The translations under genes and the position numbers were made by a program. Below are positions 11,613 to 19,636 of a stretch of 22,081 nt of DNA, piece by piece. The notes under the pieces are model-generated. The model worked only from the letters and a program-made list of their open reading frames with translations. It was not told the DNA's origin and did not search any database. This DNA is from Betaproteobacteria bacterium. Lineage in GTDB: Bacteria; Pseudomonadota; Gammaproteobacteria; Burkholderiales; Nitrosomonadaceae. The stretch is taken from positions 1-22,081 of the forward strand of contig JAHZIU010000348.1 of the NCBI GenBank assembly GCA_022601315.1. Reading direction: 5' to 3'. Numbering within the stretch: position 1 is the first letter of the stretch; the number at the start of each line of letters is the position of its first letter.

Positions 11613-12002
11613 TTAATCATTTATCTTATTCTTTGTATGATCTGATACAAACAAAGCCATGCTATGAACAATAACCGTAATGACGAATGTCCCTATAAAT
11701 GCGAATGCATTAACTTCTTCATAAAACCTAAACACCAACCACAACATCATTATTATCAAAATTATTTTTACAGCTTCAGCTCGTAATGCTGTGCGTATTG
11801 TTCCGCTGGCTGAATATCCCTTATGACGCGAAACTATTAACGCAAACGCTGCAGAAGATACAAAACTAACCGATCCCCCGAGAAATGCTGATATTGCACT
11901 TTGCAAATCAAATAACAGCCCTACAGCTATCGCAATAACAATTGTCACCACTAGCTGCCAGTGTAGAATTATTCGTAATGGCCTATTCTCAACCCAAGAC
12001 AT
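11613..12002 (-). CDS. atpI: ATP synthase subunit I (AtpI)
   Basis: AtpI is a small membrane protein encoded first in many atp operons. It is not part of the mature enzyme and is described as helping c-ring assembly or stability in some bacteria. The 129-residue product has about four hydrophobic segments: [15 protein letters not shown], then [32 protein letters not shown] and [18 protein letters not shown]. The GGS-V motif in the second segment is typical. The ATG follows a GAGGG ribosome-binding site. A near-consensus promoter lies about 50 bases upstream, making this the operon's first gene. Confidence 0.93.
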   Translation of the reverse strand: MSWVENRPLRIILHWQLVVTIVIAIAVGLLFDLQSAISAFLGGSVSFVSSAAFALIVSRHKGYSASGTIRTALRAEAVKIILIIMMLWLVFRFYEEVNAFAFIGTFVITVIVHSMALFVSDHTKNKIND

Positions 12003-12394
12003 ACATCCCTCATTCTCGGAACAGGCGAAATACCTACACTCAGAAAAACGCGCATTCTATCCTGATTAGGCAGCAACGTCAATGTGAAATTACTTTACTT
12101 TAAGAGAGATTAAACTCGATTATTGCGATAAATTTCGTAGACTAAAAAAGGCTTTCGTGTAATCCGATCGTTACAACAATGAAACAAAATACTTGGGTAA
12201 TTCCAATACACTGAATGCACTTTATTATTCTAAAAAAACTCAACCGAGGTGACTACAACATAAAAAATTAACCGGCCAGATAATCAGAACATATCAAGAA
12301 CAAAGGCCGAATGAATCAATTACAAACCTACTTGGCTGCAGTTAATTTTCTGGCCTTGTTTCAAATCTGGTTAAGCACAGTTCGCTGTTACCAC
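12003..12394. other. Intergenic region between ctaB and atpI
   Basis: These 392 bases hold the atp promoter at 12054-12082. The rest is AT-rich and lacks a clear terminator for ctaB. A 37-codon plus-strand frame begins inside it at 12311 and runs into the ctaB 3' end; it is weakly supported. Scattered short complementary pieces (GGCCAG and TTAATTTT) occur near 12265-12280 and 12340-12354 but do not form one good stem. Confidence 0.6.
12054..12082 (-). promoter_or_regulatory. Sigma70-type promoter of the atp operon
   Basis: On the minus strand TTGACG (12077-12082) and TAGAAT (12054-12059) are separated by exactly 17 bases. Each box differs from consensus at one position. Transcription would start near 12047, giving a leader of about 45 bases before the atpI ATG. 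This is the best-looking promoter in the window and suits a constitutive, highly expressed operon. Confidence 0.8.
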
Positions 12395-12424
12395 TTAAAA
12401 ATAAAAATAGTGATCCACCAGTAA
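12311..12424 (+). other. Doubtful 37-codon ORF, only plus-strand candidate
   Basis: From ATG at 12311 the frame encodes a hydrophobic peptide (TYLAAVNFLALFQIWLSTVR in the middle) and ends inside the antisense 3' end of ctaB. An AGG triplet lies a few bases before the ATG. The pattern of hydrophobic and aromatic residues faintly recalls the tail of some IS transposases, but I recognise no family and the piece is too short to judge. It may be chance. Confidence 0.12.
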
Positions 12425-13288
12425 AGCAACAAATAATAACGCTAAATACAGAATGGAATAACGAAATGTTTTCTTTGCTAAATCATCACTATAGTTACGA
12501 TAAATTCTTATTGCATATAACATAAATATTGCATTCAAGACCGTCGCACCAGCTAAATAAATCAAACCAGTCATTTGAGTTATATAGGGCAAAATTGTCA
12601 CGATACAAAGTATAACGGTATACAGTAATACATGCAGACGCGTAAATTGATCGCCATGTGTAACGGGCAACATTGGCATTCCAATGGCTGCGTACTCATT
12701 TTTACGATAAAGTGCTAGTGCCCAAAAATGCGGTGGCGTCCACGCAAAAATGATTAAAAATAACAGTAATGCATCTGCTGTTACCTCACCTGTTACAGCT
12801 GCCCATCCTAAAACTGGCGGCATTGCACCCGACGCACCGCCAATAACTATATTTTGTGGCGTTAGCGGCTTCAATATAATGGTATAGATAATTGCGTAGC
12901 CAACAAATGTTCCTAGTGTTAGCCACATTGTAAGTGGATTAACCCAGTGATAGAGCATAAACAAACCTAAACCACCAACCAAACCAAGGAAGAAAGTAGT
13001 TTCCGGCACACTCACTTTGCCCTGCGGTAGCGGTCGTCCTTTAGTTCTTGCCATTATCGCATCCATTTTCTGCTCTACCAGGCAATTGAGTGCTGCCGCG
13101 GCGCCTGCAACTAACGCAATACCAATGGTTCCAAAGAATAAAATATCGATAGGAACAACACCGGGCACTGCTAAAAACATCCCAATGACTGCTGTAAAAA
13201 CAATCAACGATACAACGCGAGGTTTAGTCAAGCGATAAAATTGATTTATACGTGATGCTGTTTCATGCCAAGCTATACTTGTAGCCAT
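12395..13288 (-). CDS. ctaB: Protoheme IX farnesyltransferase (heme O synthase)
   Basis: CtaB/CyoE attaches a farnesyl chain to heme b to give heme O, the precursor of the heme A needed by the oxidase encoded upstream. The product is 297 aa from the ATG at 13286-13288; the frame stays open further upstream, but GAGGAG lies nine bases before this ATG and directly abuts the alternative ATG three codons earlier. The UbiA-type motifs are present: [20 protein letters not shown] (first acidic motif, with Glu in place of the first Asp) and [20 protein letters not shown]. There are about eight or nine membrane helices. It closes the cox cluster, 89 bp after the Sco-like gene. The usual partner ctaA is not next to it. 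Confidence 0.96.
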   Translation of the reverse strand: MATSIAWHETASRINQFYRLTKPRVVSLIVFTAVIGMFLAVPGVVPIDILFFGTIGIALVAGAAAALNCLVEQKMDAIMARTKGRPLPQGKVSVPETTFFLGLVGGLGLFMLYHWVNPLTMWLTLGTFVGYAIIYTIILKPLTPQNIVIGGASGAMPPVLGWAAVTGEVTADALLLFLIIFAWTPPHFWALALYRKNEYAAIGMPMLPVTHGDQFTRLHVLLYTVILCIVTILPYITQMTGLIYLAGATVLNAIFMLYAIRIYRNYSDDLAKKTFRYSILYLALLFVALLVDHYFYF

Positions 13289-13377
13289 ACCATTCATCTC
13301 CTCTATTCTTACGAGTTGAATACTCAATTTGTTTTCTGCATTGTAGATTCTTATCTACATTACATTTTCAAAAAATT

Positions 13378-13971
13378 TTAATGTTCCATTTGTGACACAT
13401 GCAACAAGTGTTTTATATCTTTACCAACTAGTGTGGGGTCATGATTCTCTGGAAAACGCATCATGAGATTCCCCATCGGATCTATCACATAAATATGGTT
13501 TCTTTGTGATTTGGTAGGCTTAATGTAGCTCAATAATTCACTGTCTTTTGCATTTATAAAATGTGTTCCTTGATATTTCTCTTTTAATTCCGGGTCCACT
13601 TCCACATTGTCATCAATTAACCAGAGGCGCTCAACACGATTCACCTCTCTATTCTGCACCATCCGAACCTGTCGAAGATGATAAATTTTAGTTAGGCACA
13701 ACTCATCACAGACGCCTGAATCCACCATAACTAACACCCATTTTCCGTGTAGATCTTTCATCCTGAAAATAGTGTTATCAATTTGGCTCACACCCGACCC
13801 AGAAACTTTTTTAACTTCTAAAAGTTCACCATAATTAGCACTGCCAATTTCAAAATCACTGAAAAAGAGGCTATAAGATATAACAACTGGTGACAACATC
13901 AAGGCCAAAAGACCCAGAAGTTTAATCCTGTTAGCTCTTTGAATTTGTTCTTTTGTCTGTTCTTTTGACAT
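13378..13971 (-). CDS. Sco-like membrane-anchored thioredoxin-fold protein, oxidase assembly
   Basis: The 197-residue product has one N-terminal membrane helix (about residues 17-37) and then a soluble domain facing the periplasm. Within it DSGVCDELC gives Cys88 and Cys92 as a CxxxC pair, the spacing used by Sco1/SenC copper chaperones. Further on are HIYVIDPMGNLMMRFP, matching the Sco-type 'DP.G' strand, and a His in ENHDPTLVGKDI that could be the third copper ligand. Sco proteins deliver copper to the CuA site of subunit II or reduce its cysteines. The domain is shorter and more divergent than classic Sco1. It is usually labelled a conserved hypothetical in betaproteobacterial cox clusters. 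Its start overlaps the SURF1 gene by 41 bases in another frame; no later Met precedes the membrane helix, so the overlap appears real. Confidence 0.8.
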   Translation of the reverse strand: MSKEQTKEQIQRANRIKLLGLLALMLSPVVISYSLFFSDFEIGSANYGELLEVKKVSGSGVSQIDNTIFRMKDLHGKWVLVMVDSGVCDELCLTKIYHLRQVRMVQNREVNRVERLWLIDDNVEVDPELKEKYQGTHFINAKDSELLSYIKPTKSQRNHIYVIDPMGNLMMRFPENHDPTLVGKDIKHLLHVSQMEH

Positions 13972-14662
13972 TTAATACCAAGAAAATAATGATTGCTGTA
14001 ACTGCTAACGAAAACCATTGAAAAGCATAACCTAAATTTTTCGCAGCACCTGATTCTGGTCTATCCCACTCTCGTATTAGACCATCTTCTATTCTATCTT
14101 TTTGCAGCACCATAATTGGCTGCAGATCTAATCCAGTTGCTTCCTGATAACGTTGAAGATTATAATTATCCCACACGGCTCCCGTAAACGCGTGATCAGA
14201 AAGCTCAAGTGTTTTTATATCCGGTGAAGTCACTAACCCTGTAACTAAAATTTCGCCGTGTATAATTGGCACCTCAGGCAAAATACTGCGGTCAGCACCA
14301 GTCGCAACCCAACCTCGATTTATCACAACATTCAACGAACTGTTATAGATTTTAATGGGTGTTAGTACATGATAGCCTGCTTTTCCATTATGCGTTTTAT
14401 TGTCTAAATATATTGTATATTCAGGCTGGTACGCGCCTTTCACTTCAACTTCCCGATATTGGTAATCATCAAGTTTAATTAAGCTACCAGGGATTGTTAC
14501 TATAGGTTCTTTTGAAAGTTTTTCTAGTTGATCAAACTGTTCATTCTTTTCATCAGCTCGTGATAATTGCCATTTTCCAAGTTCTAAAAACATAATGACG
14601 AAAGCTATGGTAACAATGACAGCCCATAATTTTGGTTTAAAGCGATATCCCAATACAATCAT
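13931..14662 (-). CDS. SURF1-family cytochrome oxidase assembly protein
   Basis: SURF1 helps insert heme a3 into subunit I. The 243-residue product has the expected layout: an N-terminal membrane helix (about residues 11-28) directly followed by the LGKWQLSRADEKNEQFDQL signature, a periplasmic domain with YQYREVEVKGAYQPEYTIYL and NRGWVATGADRS, and a C-terminal helix (FQWFSLAVTAIIIFLVLNV) preceded by NLGYAFQW. These motifs are diagnostic of the family. It lies 192 bases after coxC, in a gap where related clusters often carry a small DUF2909 gene that I do not find here. The 3' end overlaps the Sco-like gene. Confidence 0.95.
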   Translation of the reverse strand: MIVLGYRFKPKLWAVIVTIAFVIMFLELGKWQLSRADEKNEQFDQLEKLSKEPIVTIPGSLIKLDDYQYREVEVKGAYQPEYTIYLDNKTHNGKAGYHVLTPIKIYNSSLNVVINRGWVATGADRSILPEVPIIHGEILVTGLVTSPDIKTLELSDHAFTGAVWDNYNLQRYQEATGLDLQPIMVLQKDRIEDGLIREWDRPESGAAKNLGYAFQWFSLAVTAIIIFLVLNVKRTDKRTNSKS

Positions 14663-14854
14663 TTTGCTTGAACAATATTAGCTACAACATTGCTTACTTA
14701 GTAAGACACAACCTGATTTAATAACCATAGATTTTCATAGTTCATAAACAAAAGATCCCAAACTTTTACACAATACTAGAATTAGGCATTTATCTAGTAA
14801 CTCCCCTATTACAGGCGTAAAAGTTGGAATCTTTGTTTTACTTATTAAGATTAT

Positions 14855-15712
14855 TTACATCAGATACACGAAAACAAACAATCCTAACCATACCACATCA
14901 ACAAAGTGCCAATACCATGCAACACCTTCAAATCCAAAATGCTTTTCAGAAGTAAAGTGTCCTGCAGCACAGCGGAAATATATAACCGTCAGCATAATCG
15001 CACCAACTGTTACATGGAAACCATGGAAACCTGTCAACATAAAGAAGGTTGAACCATATGCACCTGAAGTCATTTTCAGATTAAGGTCATTATATGCATG
15101 CACATACTCGTAGGCCTGGCAAGCAATGAATATAGCACCAAGTGCAATTGTTGCTAACAACCATTTCTTTAATGCTTCACGCCTATTTTCTTTGATCGCA
15201 TGATGCGCTAGCGTACATGTCACACCTGAAGAAAGTAGCAACATGGTATTAATTGCTGGCAGCCCCCACGCACCCATTGGGGTGAATGCTTCAAATTCTC
15301 CTGGTCCTGTTGTTGGCCATGCGCCATCATATGCCGGCCACCAATCTTGACCTAATACTAGGCTTTCTTCTTCCAGCCATGGTATAGAAAGCACGCGCAT
15401 GTAAAATAATGCACCAAAAAAAGCACAAAAGAACATGACCTCGGTCAAAATAAACCAGCCCATTCCCCAACGAAAGGAAACATCAACTTGGTCGTTATAT
15501 TTTCCACTTTCACTTTCTTGTGCCACAGTACCAAACCAACCAAACATCATATAAATGAGAATGGCGAAGCCTATTGCCAACAAGCCATAGCCTAGCTCCA
15601 TTTTGTTCATTGTTAATGCAGCACCAAACCCCATGAACAACAACGCAGTAGACCCAATTATTGGGAATAGCGATGGTGCTGGGACATAATAGTGACCGGA
15701 TTCCTGACTCAT
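14855..15712 (-). CDS. coxC: Cytochrome c oxidase subunit III
   Basis: Subunit III stabilises the oxidase core and its proton uptake; it binds no metal. The 285-residue product has seven predicted membrane helices and family motifs: WFGTVAQESESGKYNDQVD, FRWGMGWFILTEVMFFCAFF (with the conserved Glu), INTMLLLSSGVTCTLAHHAI, and near the end FFMLTGFHGFHVTVGAIML and VAWYWHFVDVVWLGLFVFVY. The ATG follows GGAGG at good spacing. It lies 32 bases after the DUF2970 gene. The long periplasmic loop with YDGAWPTTGPGEFEAFTPMG is typical of proteobacterial forms. Confidence 0.98.
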   Translation of the reverse strand: MSQESGHYYVPAPSLFPIIGSTALLFMGFGAALTMNKMELGYGLLAIGFAILIYMMFGWFGTVAQESESGKYNDQVDVSFRWGMGWFILTEVMFFCAFFGALFYMRVLSIPWLEEESLVLGQDWWPAYDGAWPTTGPGEFEAFTPMGAWGLPAINTMLLLSSGVTCTLAHHAIKENRREALKKWLLATIALGAIFIACQAYEYVHAYNDLNLKMTSGAYGSTFFMLTGFHGFHVTVGAIMLTVIYFRCAAGHFTSEKHFGFEGVAWYWHFVDVVWLGLFVFVYLM

Positions 15713-15744
15713 TCTTATCCTCCTACTTATGATTTATATCAAAT

Positions 15745-15954
15745 TTAACTTACAATCAAATTAACCAGTAACAGCACACTGATTACAAAAAGTGCACCGC
15801 CAATAAGACCACCAATAACTACCTGTATGGGCGTTAATGTTTCAGCATCAAATTCATGATCGCTTTTTTTACGAATACCCATAAATGCAGCCAAAACTGC
15901 TTTTGCGATTTGTATTACTGTTGCTTTTTTTTGTTGATTATCTATTTTATTCAA
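15745..15954 (-). CDS. DUF2970-family small membrane protein
   Basis: The 69-residue product has a charged N-terminus, a short amphipathic or hydrophobic stretch (AKAVLAAFMGIRKKSDHEFD) and one clear C-terminal membrane helix (VVIGGLIGGALFVISVLLLV). The AFMGIRKK...LTPIQVVIGG pattern is what I know of the DUF2970 family, found next to oxidase genes in betaproteobacteria. It lies between ctaG and coxC with gaps of 9 and 32 bases, so it is surely co-transcribed. A role in oxidase assembly or as an accessory subunit is inferred from context only. Confidence 0.85.
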   Translation of the reverse strand: MNKIDNQQKKATVIQIAKAVLAAFMGIRKKSDHEFDAETLTPIQVVIGGLIGGALFVISVLLLVNLIVS

Positions 15955-15963
15955 CCCTGATCC

Positions 15964-16515
15964 TTAATTATCTCTAATCGCACTACTACCGTCAGGCAAC
16001 TCAAAAAAAGTATACGAAATCGTTACTGTATGTATATCCACTGGCAAATTCGGCTCTATAACAAATTGCACCGGCATTTGTCTGGTCTCATGTGGCTTAA
16101 GCACTTGCTTTGTAAAACAGAAACATTCAAATTTCTTTAAATGCTTATCTAAAAAACGAGGGCTGTAACTCGGTATTGCTTGTCCGTTAATTTCACGATC
16201 CGAATTATTTACAATTTCGTACATCACATCGACTGGTTCACCTGGGTTTACACGAACACTACGTTGCAGCGGCCTAAACTGCCAAGGCAATCCTGTTGTA
16301 TTGGCATCAAGCTCAACTGTAACCCAGCGATCCGTATCTACCCAGCTCTCCTCCTTAACCAGCACGTCTGGTTGCAGCAAATTATTTATACCTGTTACTT
16401 CACAGAATTTTTCATAGAATGGTACTAACGCATATCCGAAGGCAAACATTACTACTGTAAAAACCAGTAACTTCTTCAACATCGTAAGGTTAGCCGTCGC
16501 TTTGCGAATTATCAT
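15964..16515 (-). CDS. ctaG: Cytochrome c oxidase copper chaperone CtaG (Cox11)
   Basis: CtaG/Cox11 supplies copper to the CuB centre of subunit I from the periplasmic side of the membrane. The 183-residue product has a single N-terminal membrane helix (about residues 14-34, ending ALVPFYEKFCEVTG with the conserved Cys38) and an immunoglobulin-like periplasmic domain. The copper-binding motif ECFCF is at residues 130-134 (Cys131, Cys133), and PWQFRPLQRSVRVNPGE and TISYTFFEL are also family hallmarks. The ATG lies four bases after a newly seen 34-codon gene. Met12 is a possible alternative start, but the upstream ATG keeps the positive N-terminus. Confidence 0.97.
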   Translation of the reverse strand: MIIRKATANLTMLKKLLVFTVVMFAFGYALVPFYEKFCEVTGINNLLQPDVLVKEESWVDTDRWVTVELDANTTGLPWQFRPLQRSVRVNPGEPVDVMYEIVNNSDREINGQAIPSYSPRFLDKHLKKFECFCFTKQVLKPHETRQMPVQFVIEPNLPVDIHTVTISYTFFELPDGSSAIRDN

Positions 16516-16519
16516 TCTT

Positions 16520-16624
16520 TTATAATTCTTTTAAAATAACCAATAAATAAAGTGCAACAACCGTGATTAACAGAATCAACGCTGTTCTTAATTTCTTTCG
16601 CTTTAAATCTGTCTCTTGTGACAT
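16520..16624 (-). CDS. 34-residue membrane peptide, cytochrome oxidase small assembly protein
   Basis: This gene is too short for usual ORF cut-offs but well supported. The ATG at 16622-16624 follows GAGAGG seven bases upstream; the product starts MSQETDLKRKKLRTALILL and continues as one hydrophobic helix to VILKEL. The positively charged KRKK stretch before the helix predicts a cytoplasmic N-terminus. It fits exactly between coxA and ctaG (18 and 4 bases), where betaproteobacterial clusters often carry a peptide of about 35-45 residues labelled 'cytochrome oxidase small assembly protein'. The link to that group is from position, size and topology. A direct role in assembly is inference. Confidence 0.75.
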   Translation of the reverse strand: MSQETDLKRKKLRTALILLITVVALYLLVILKEL

Positions 16625-16642
16625 ACCGCTGCCTCTCTATCT

Positions 16643-18229
16643 TTATTTAACTACAGGAGGCGTTTCAAAGCTATGGTATGGCGCTTTTGCTGGCAAGTGC
16701 GTCCATTCCAATGTTGTAGCGCCTTCCCATGGCATTTGAGTTGATTTTTCTCCACTACGTATACAATTAATAACAATGTAGAGGAATAAAAGTTGCGTCA
16801 AGCCAAAACCGAATGCTCCAAGGCTAGATATCTTGTTGAAATCAGCAAATTGCAATGCATAGTCTGGCACTCTACGTGGCATTCCAGCTAAACCTAAGAA
16901 ATGTTGAACAAAGAACGTCAAGTTAAAGAAGAACATAGATAACCAGAAGTGCCATTTACCCAATGTTTCATTGTACATGCGGCCAGTCCATTTCGGAATC
17001 CAGTAATAAACACCCGCAAACAACGCAAACAATGCGCCAGACACCAAAACATAATGGAAATGAGCAATCACATAATAAGTATCTTGCACTTGAATATCAA
17101 TCGGCACAATTGCACAAATGACGCCACTTAACCCACCGATGACAAACAAGAAGATAAAGCCAATTGAAAATAACATTGGCGTTTCAAATGTCATCGAACC
17201 CCGCCACATCGTAGCCGTCCAGTTAAACACCTTCACACCTGTTGGCACAGCAATCAACATCGTGGCATACATGAAGAACAACTGACCGACAGTCGGCATT
17301 CCTGCTGTAAACATATGATGCGCCCATACAAAGCAAGACAAAATCGCAATCGATGCAGTTGCATAGACCATGGAAGAATAACCAAATAATGGCTTGCGTG
17401 AAAATGTAGGAATGATCTCAGAGACAATACCGAAAGCGGGCAAAATCATGATATACACTTCTGGATGACCAAAGAACCAAAAAATGTGTTGAAATAACAC
17501 AGGATCCCCACCACCAGCAGCATTAAAGAAGCTCGTGCCAAAATGACGATCCGTCAACAACATCGTAACAACACCAGCTAAAACTGGCATCACTAAAACA
17601 AGCAAATAAGCTGTAATCAACCATGTCCATACGAACAAAGGCATTTTCATCAACGTCATGCCAGGCGCCCGCATATTCAAAATAGTCGTAATAATGTTAA
17701 TCGACCCCATAATGGATGAAGCACCCAAAATATGAACGGCGAAAATCATCATATCTACACCCAGGCCACCTTGCACAGAAAGTGGCGGATAAAATGTCCA
17801 GCCACCTGCTGCTGCGCCACCTGGTACAAAAAATGAAACTACCAATAAAGAAGCTGCTACCGGCAATAACCAAAAGCTCCAGTTATTCATCCTGGCGAAA
17901 GCCATATCAGGTGCACCAATCATCATCGGCACTTGCCAGTTTGCAAACCCAACAAAGGCCGGCATGATGGCACCAAACACCATAATCAGGCCATGCAACG
18001 TAGTGAATTGATTAAATAATTCAGGTTCTAAAATTTGGATTCCCGGCTGATATAATTCAGCGCGAATACCCATTGCTAAAATACCACCAACCATGAACAT
18101 CGTGAAACTAAACCACAAATACATTGTACCAATGTCTTTGTGGTTGGTCGTTGTGATCCAACGCATTATGCCACTTGGATGATGATCATCATGCCCGTGA
18201 TCGTGTGCGTCACCATGTACTGCTGCCAT
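16643..18229 (-). CDS. coxA: Cytochrome c oxidase subunit I (aa3-type)
   Basis: Subunit I holds heme a, heme a3 and CuB, where O2 becomes water and protons are pumped. The 528-residue product is full length. Ligands are visible: His79 (TLHGLIMVF) and His392 for heme a, His390 (AHFHYV) for heme a3, and His255, His304 and His305 for CuB. Tyr259 in GHPEVY would cross-link to His255. The D-channel entrance Asp108 in [16 protein letters not shown], Glu257 and K-channel Lys333 in GVKVFNW are all present, which places it in the A1 group of heme-copper oxidases. The N-terminus is a short His/Asp-rich tail (about residues 5-17). The ATG follows AGGAG. It is 17 bases after coxB. Confidence 0.99.
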   Translation of the reverse strand: MAAVHGDAHDHGHDDHHPSGIMRWITTTNHKDIGTMYLWFSFTMFMVGGILAMGIRAELYQPGIQILEPELFNQFTTLHGLIMVFGAIMPAFVGFANWQVPMMIGAPDMAFARMNNWSFWLLPVAASLLVVSFFVPGGAAAGGWTFYPPLSVQGGLGVDMMIFAVHILGASSIMGSINIITTILNMRAPGMTLMKMPLFVWTWLITAYLLVLVMPVLAGVVTMLLTDRHFGTSFFNAAGGGDPVLFQHIFWFFGHPEVYIMILPAFGIVSEIIPTFSRKPLFGYSSMVYATASIAILSCFVWAHHMFTAGMPTVGQLFFMYATMLIAVPTGVKVFNWTATMWRGSMTFETPMLFSIGFIFLFVIGGLSGVICAIVPIDIQVQDTYYVIAHFHYVLVSGALFALFAGVYYWIPKWTGRMYNETLGKWHFWLSMFFFNLTFFVQHFLGLAGMPRRVPDYALQFADFNKISSLGAFGFGLTQLLFLYIVINCIRSGEKSTQMPWEGATTLEWTHLPAKAPYHSFETPPVVK

Positions 18230-18246
18230 AGTTATCTCCTTTTTAC

Positions 18247-19395
18247 TTAATTTCTGTATTCGTTAATGTCTGAAGGCTGCACGACATCACCGGTATCATT
18301 ACTCCAAGCATTACGCTCATAAGTAACCACTGCAGCAAGATCGACATCTGACAAATGTCTAAAAGGCGTCATTGCAGTGTTAGCTTTACCATTAATAACA
18401 ATATCTATATGCTCAGCTACCGGCCCATTAACAAGCTCCGACCCATCTAACGCAGAAAATGCACCGGGTATACCCTGCCCATTTGGCTGATGACAAGCCG
18501 CACAATGAGCAGCATAAACTTGCTCACCTTTCGTATTCAGCTCTTCCATTGTGAATTCTTTTTCAGCATCTGCTTCAGCTTGCTCAGCCGCCGCTTCTGA
18601 TGCACCTAATTGAGCCGCAACCCACTCAGCATAATCATCCTCTTCCAAAGCTTCAACTACGATCGGCATAAAGCCATGATCCTTGCCACATAATTCAGCA
18701 CACTGACCACGATAAACCCCTGGTGTATCTACTGTGAACCATGTGTCACGAATAAACCCAGGAATCGCATCTTGCTTAATTCCTAAGGCAGGTACCCACC
18801 AAGCATGAATCACATCATTCGCTGTAATAATAACACGCACCTTCTTACCAACCGGCACGACCACACGATTATCAACTTCCAACAAATAATTCTCGCCTTT
18901 TGGCTCTTTATTTTCGATTTGCGCTCTTGGTGTCGACAATCGACTGAAGAAACTTATTCCCTCACCTTCCCCCGTGAGGTAATCGTAGCCCCACATCCAC
19001 TGATAACCCGTCGCCTTAATGGTCATATCTGGGCTTGAAGTGTCCTTCATTGAAATAACAGTCTTGGTTGCTGGATACGCCATTACAATTAGAATAATAC
19101 AAGGTATTACCGTCCAAACTATTTCAACTGAAGTGCTGTGATGAAAGTTTGCCGCTTTGTAGCCCAGAGACTTACGGTGTTTTAGTATGGAATAAAACAT
19201 CACACCAAAAACACCAACGAAAATAACCACACAAATCCACATGAGCCAGATATGCATGTCATAGATTTCGTGTGCTATCACACTCTGCGGCTCGGGTAAA
19301 TTATATTTAGACTGCTCACCTGCCGCCGTACTCATACTCGAGTACAAAGCAAGAGCGGATACCCCCGCTAGGGTTGCTACTGATTTACTGCTCAT
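18247..19395 (-). CDS. coxB: Cytochrome c oxidase subunit II with fused C-terminal cytochrome c domain
   Basis: Subunit II takes electrons from cytochrome c through CuA. From the ATG at 19393-19395 the product is 382 aa: a signal peptide (to about residue 25, STAAGEQ), two membrane helices (about 49-70 and 93-110), a cupredoxin domain and an extra cytochrome c domain. CuA ligands His197, Cys232, Cys236, His240 and Met243 lie in HAWW and [14 protein letters not shown]. The heme site CAACH is at 298-302 and the likely axial Met342 in NTAMTPF. This caa3-like fusion can receive electrons directly. An upstream in-frame GTG at 19405-19407 would add four residues; the G tract before the ATG can serve as its ribosome-binding site, so I prefer the ATG. 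An Ala/Glu-rich linker (about 264-282) joins the domains. Confidence 0.97.
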   Translation of the reverse strand: MSSKSVATLAGVSALALYSSMSTAAGEQSKYNLPEPQSVIAHEIYDMHIWLMWICVVIFVGVFGVMFYSILKHRKSLGYKAANFHHSTSVEIVWTVIPCIILIVMAYPATKTVISMKDTSSPDMTIKATGYQWMWGYDYLTGEGEGISFFSRLSTPRAQIENKEPKGENYLLEVDNRVVVPVGKKVRVIITANDVIHAWWVPALGIKQDAIPGFIRDTWFTVDTPGVYRGQCAELCGKDHGFMPIVVEALEEDDYAEWVAAQLGASEAAAEQAEADAEKEFTMEELNTKGEQVYAAHCAACHQPNGQGIPGAFSALDGSELVNGPVAEHIDIVINGKANTAMTPFRHLSDVDLAAVVTYERNAWSNDTGDVVQPSDINEYRN

Positions 19396-19440
19396 ATTCC
19401 CCCCCACATGATTACTAATTTCACTGATTTCAGGTACGAC

Positions 19441-19551
19441 TTATAAAATTAACAAACCTGAACGCTTTTTCTGCTCAGCCAGCTTGCGAAAGTCATACGC
19501 CAAAATTCCATTTTGTACTACATACCATACTGCGATTGGCGAAAATTGCAT
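19441..19551 (-). CDS. Possible 36-residue leader peptide upstream of coxB
   Basis: From ATG at 19549-19551 the frame encodes MQFSPIAVWYVVQNGILAYD followed by a basic stretch (FRKLAEQKKRS) and a TAA 45 bases before the coxB ATG. AAGGA precedes the ATG by only one base, closer than ideal. I do not recognise the product. Its amino acid mix looks more protein-like than chance frames nearby, and its place in the predicted cox transcript would fit a small accessory or leader peptide. It could equally be fortuitous. Confidence 0.3.
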   Translation of the reverse strand: MQFSPIAVWYVVQNGILAYDFRKLAEQKKRSGLLIL

Positions 19552-19586
19552 TTCCTTGGCTGAATTCCCTTATTATCTGAAACTTA

Positions 19587-19628
19587 GATTTTGTTAGTAC
19601 ATTATTTTATCTATATGCTAACAAAATC
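19587..19628. repeat. Perfect 11-bp inverted repeat in the cox leader
   Basis: GATTTTGTTAG (19587-19597) and CTAACAAAATC (19618-19628) are exact reverse complements with 20 bases between them. The repeat begins about eight bases after the -10 box of the promoter candidate, so the cox transcript would start with this stem-loop. It may stabilise the mRNA or bind a regulator as DNA. There is no T tract to make it a terminator. Confidence 0.7.
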
Positions 19629-19636
19629 GAGCCAAA

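Noticed and set aside
12263..12354. Complementary pieces TTAATTTT/AAAATTAA and GGCCAG/CTGGCC
   Set aside because: The two pairs are in an order that cannot form one continuous stem, and the distance between them is large, so this is neither a clear terminator nor clear IS ends.
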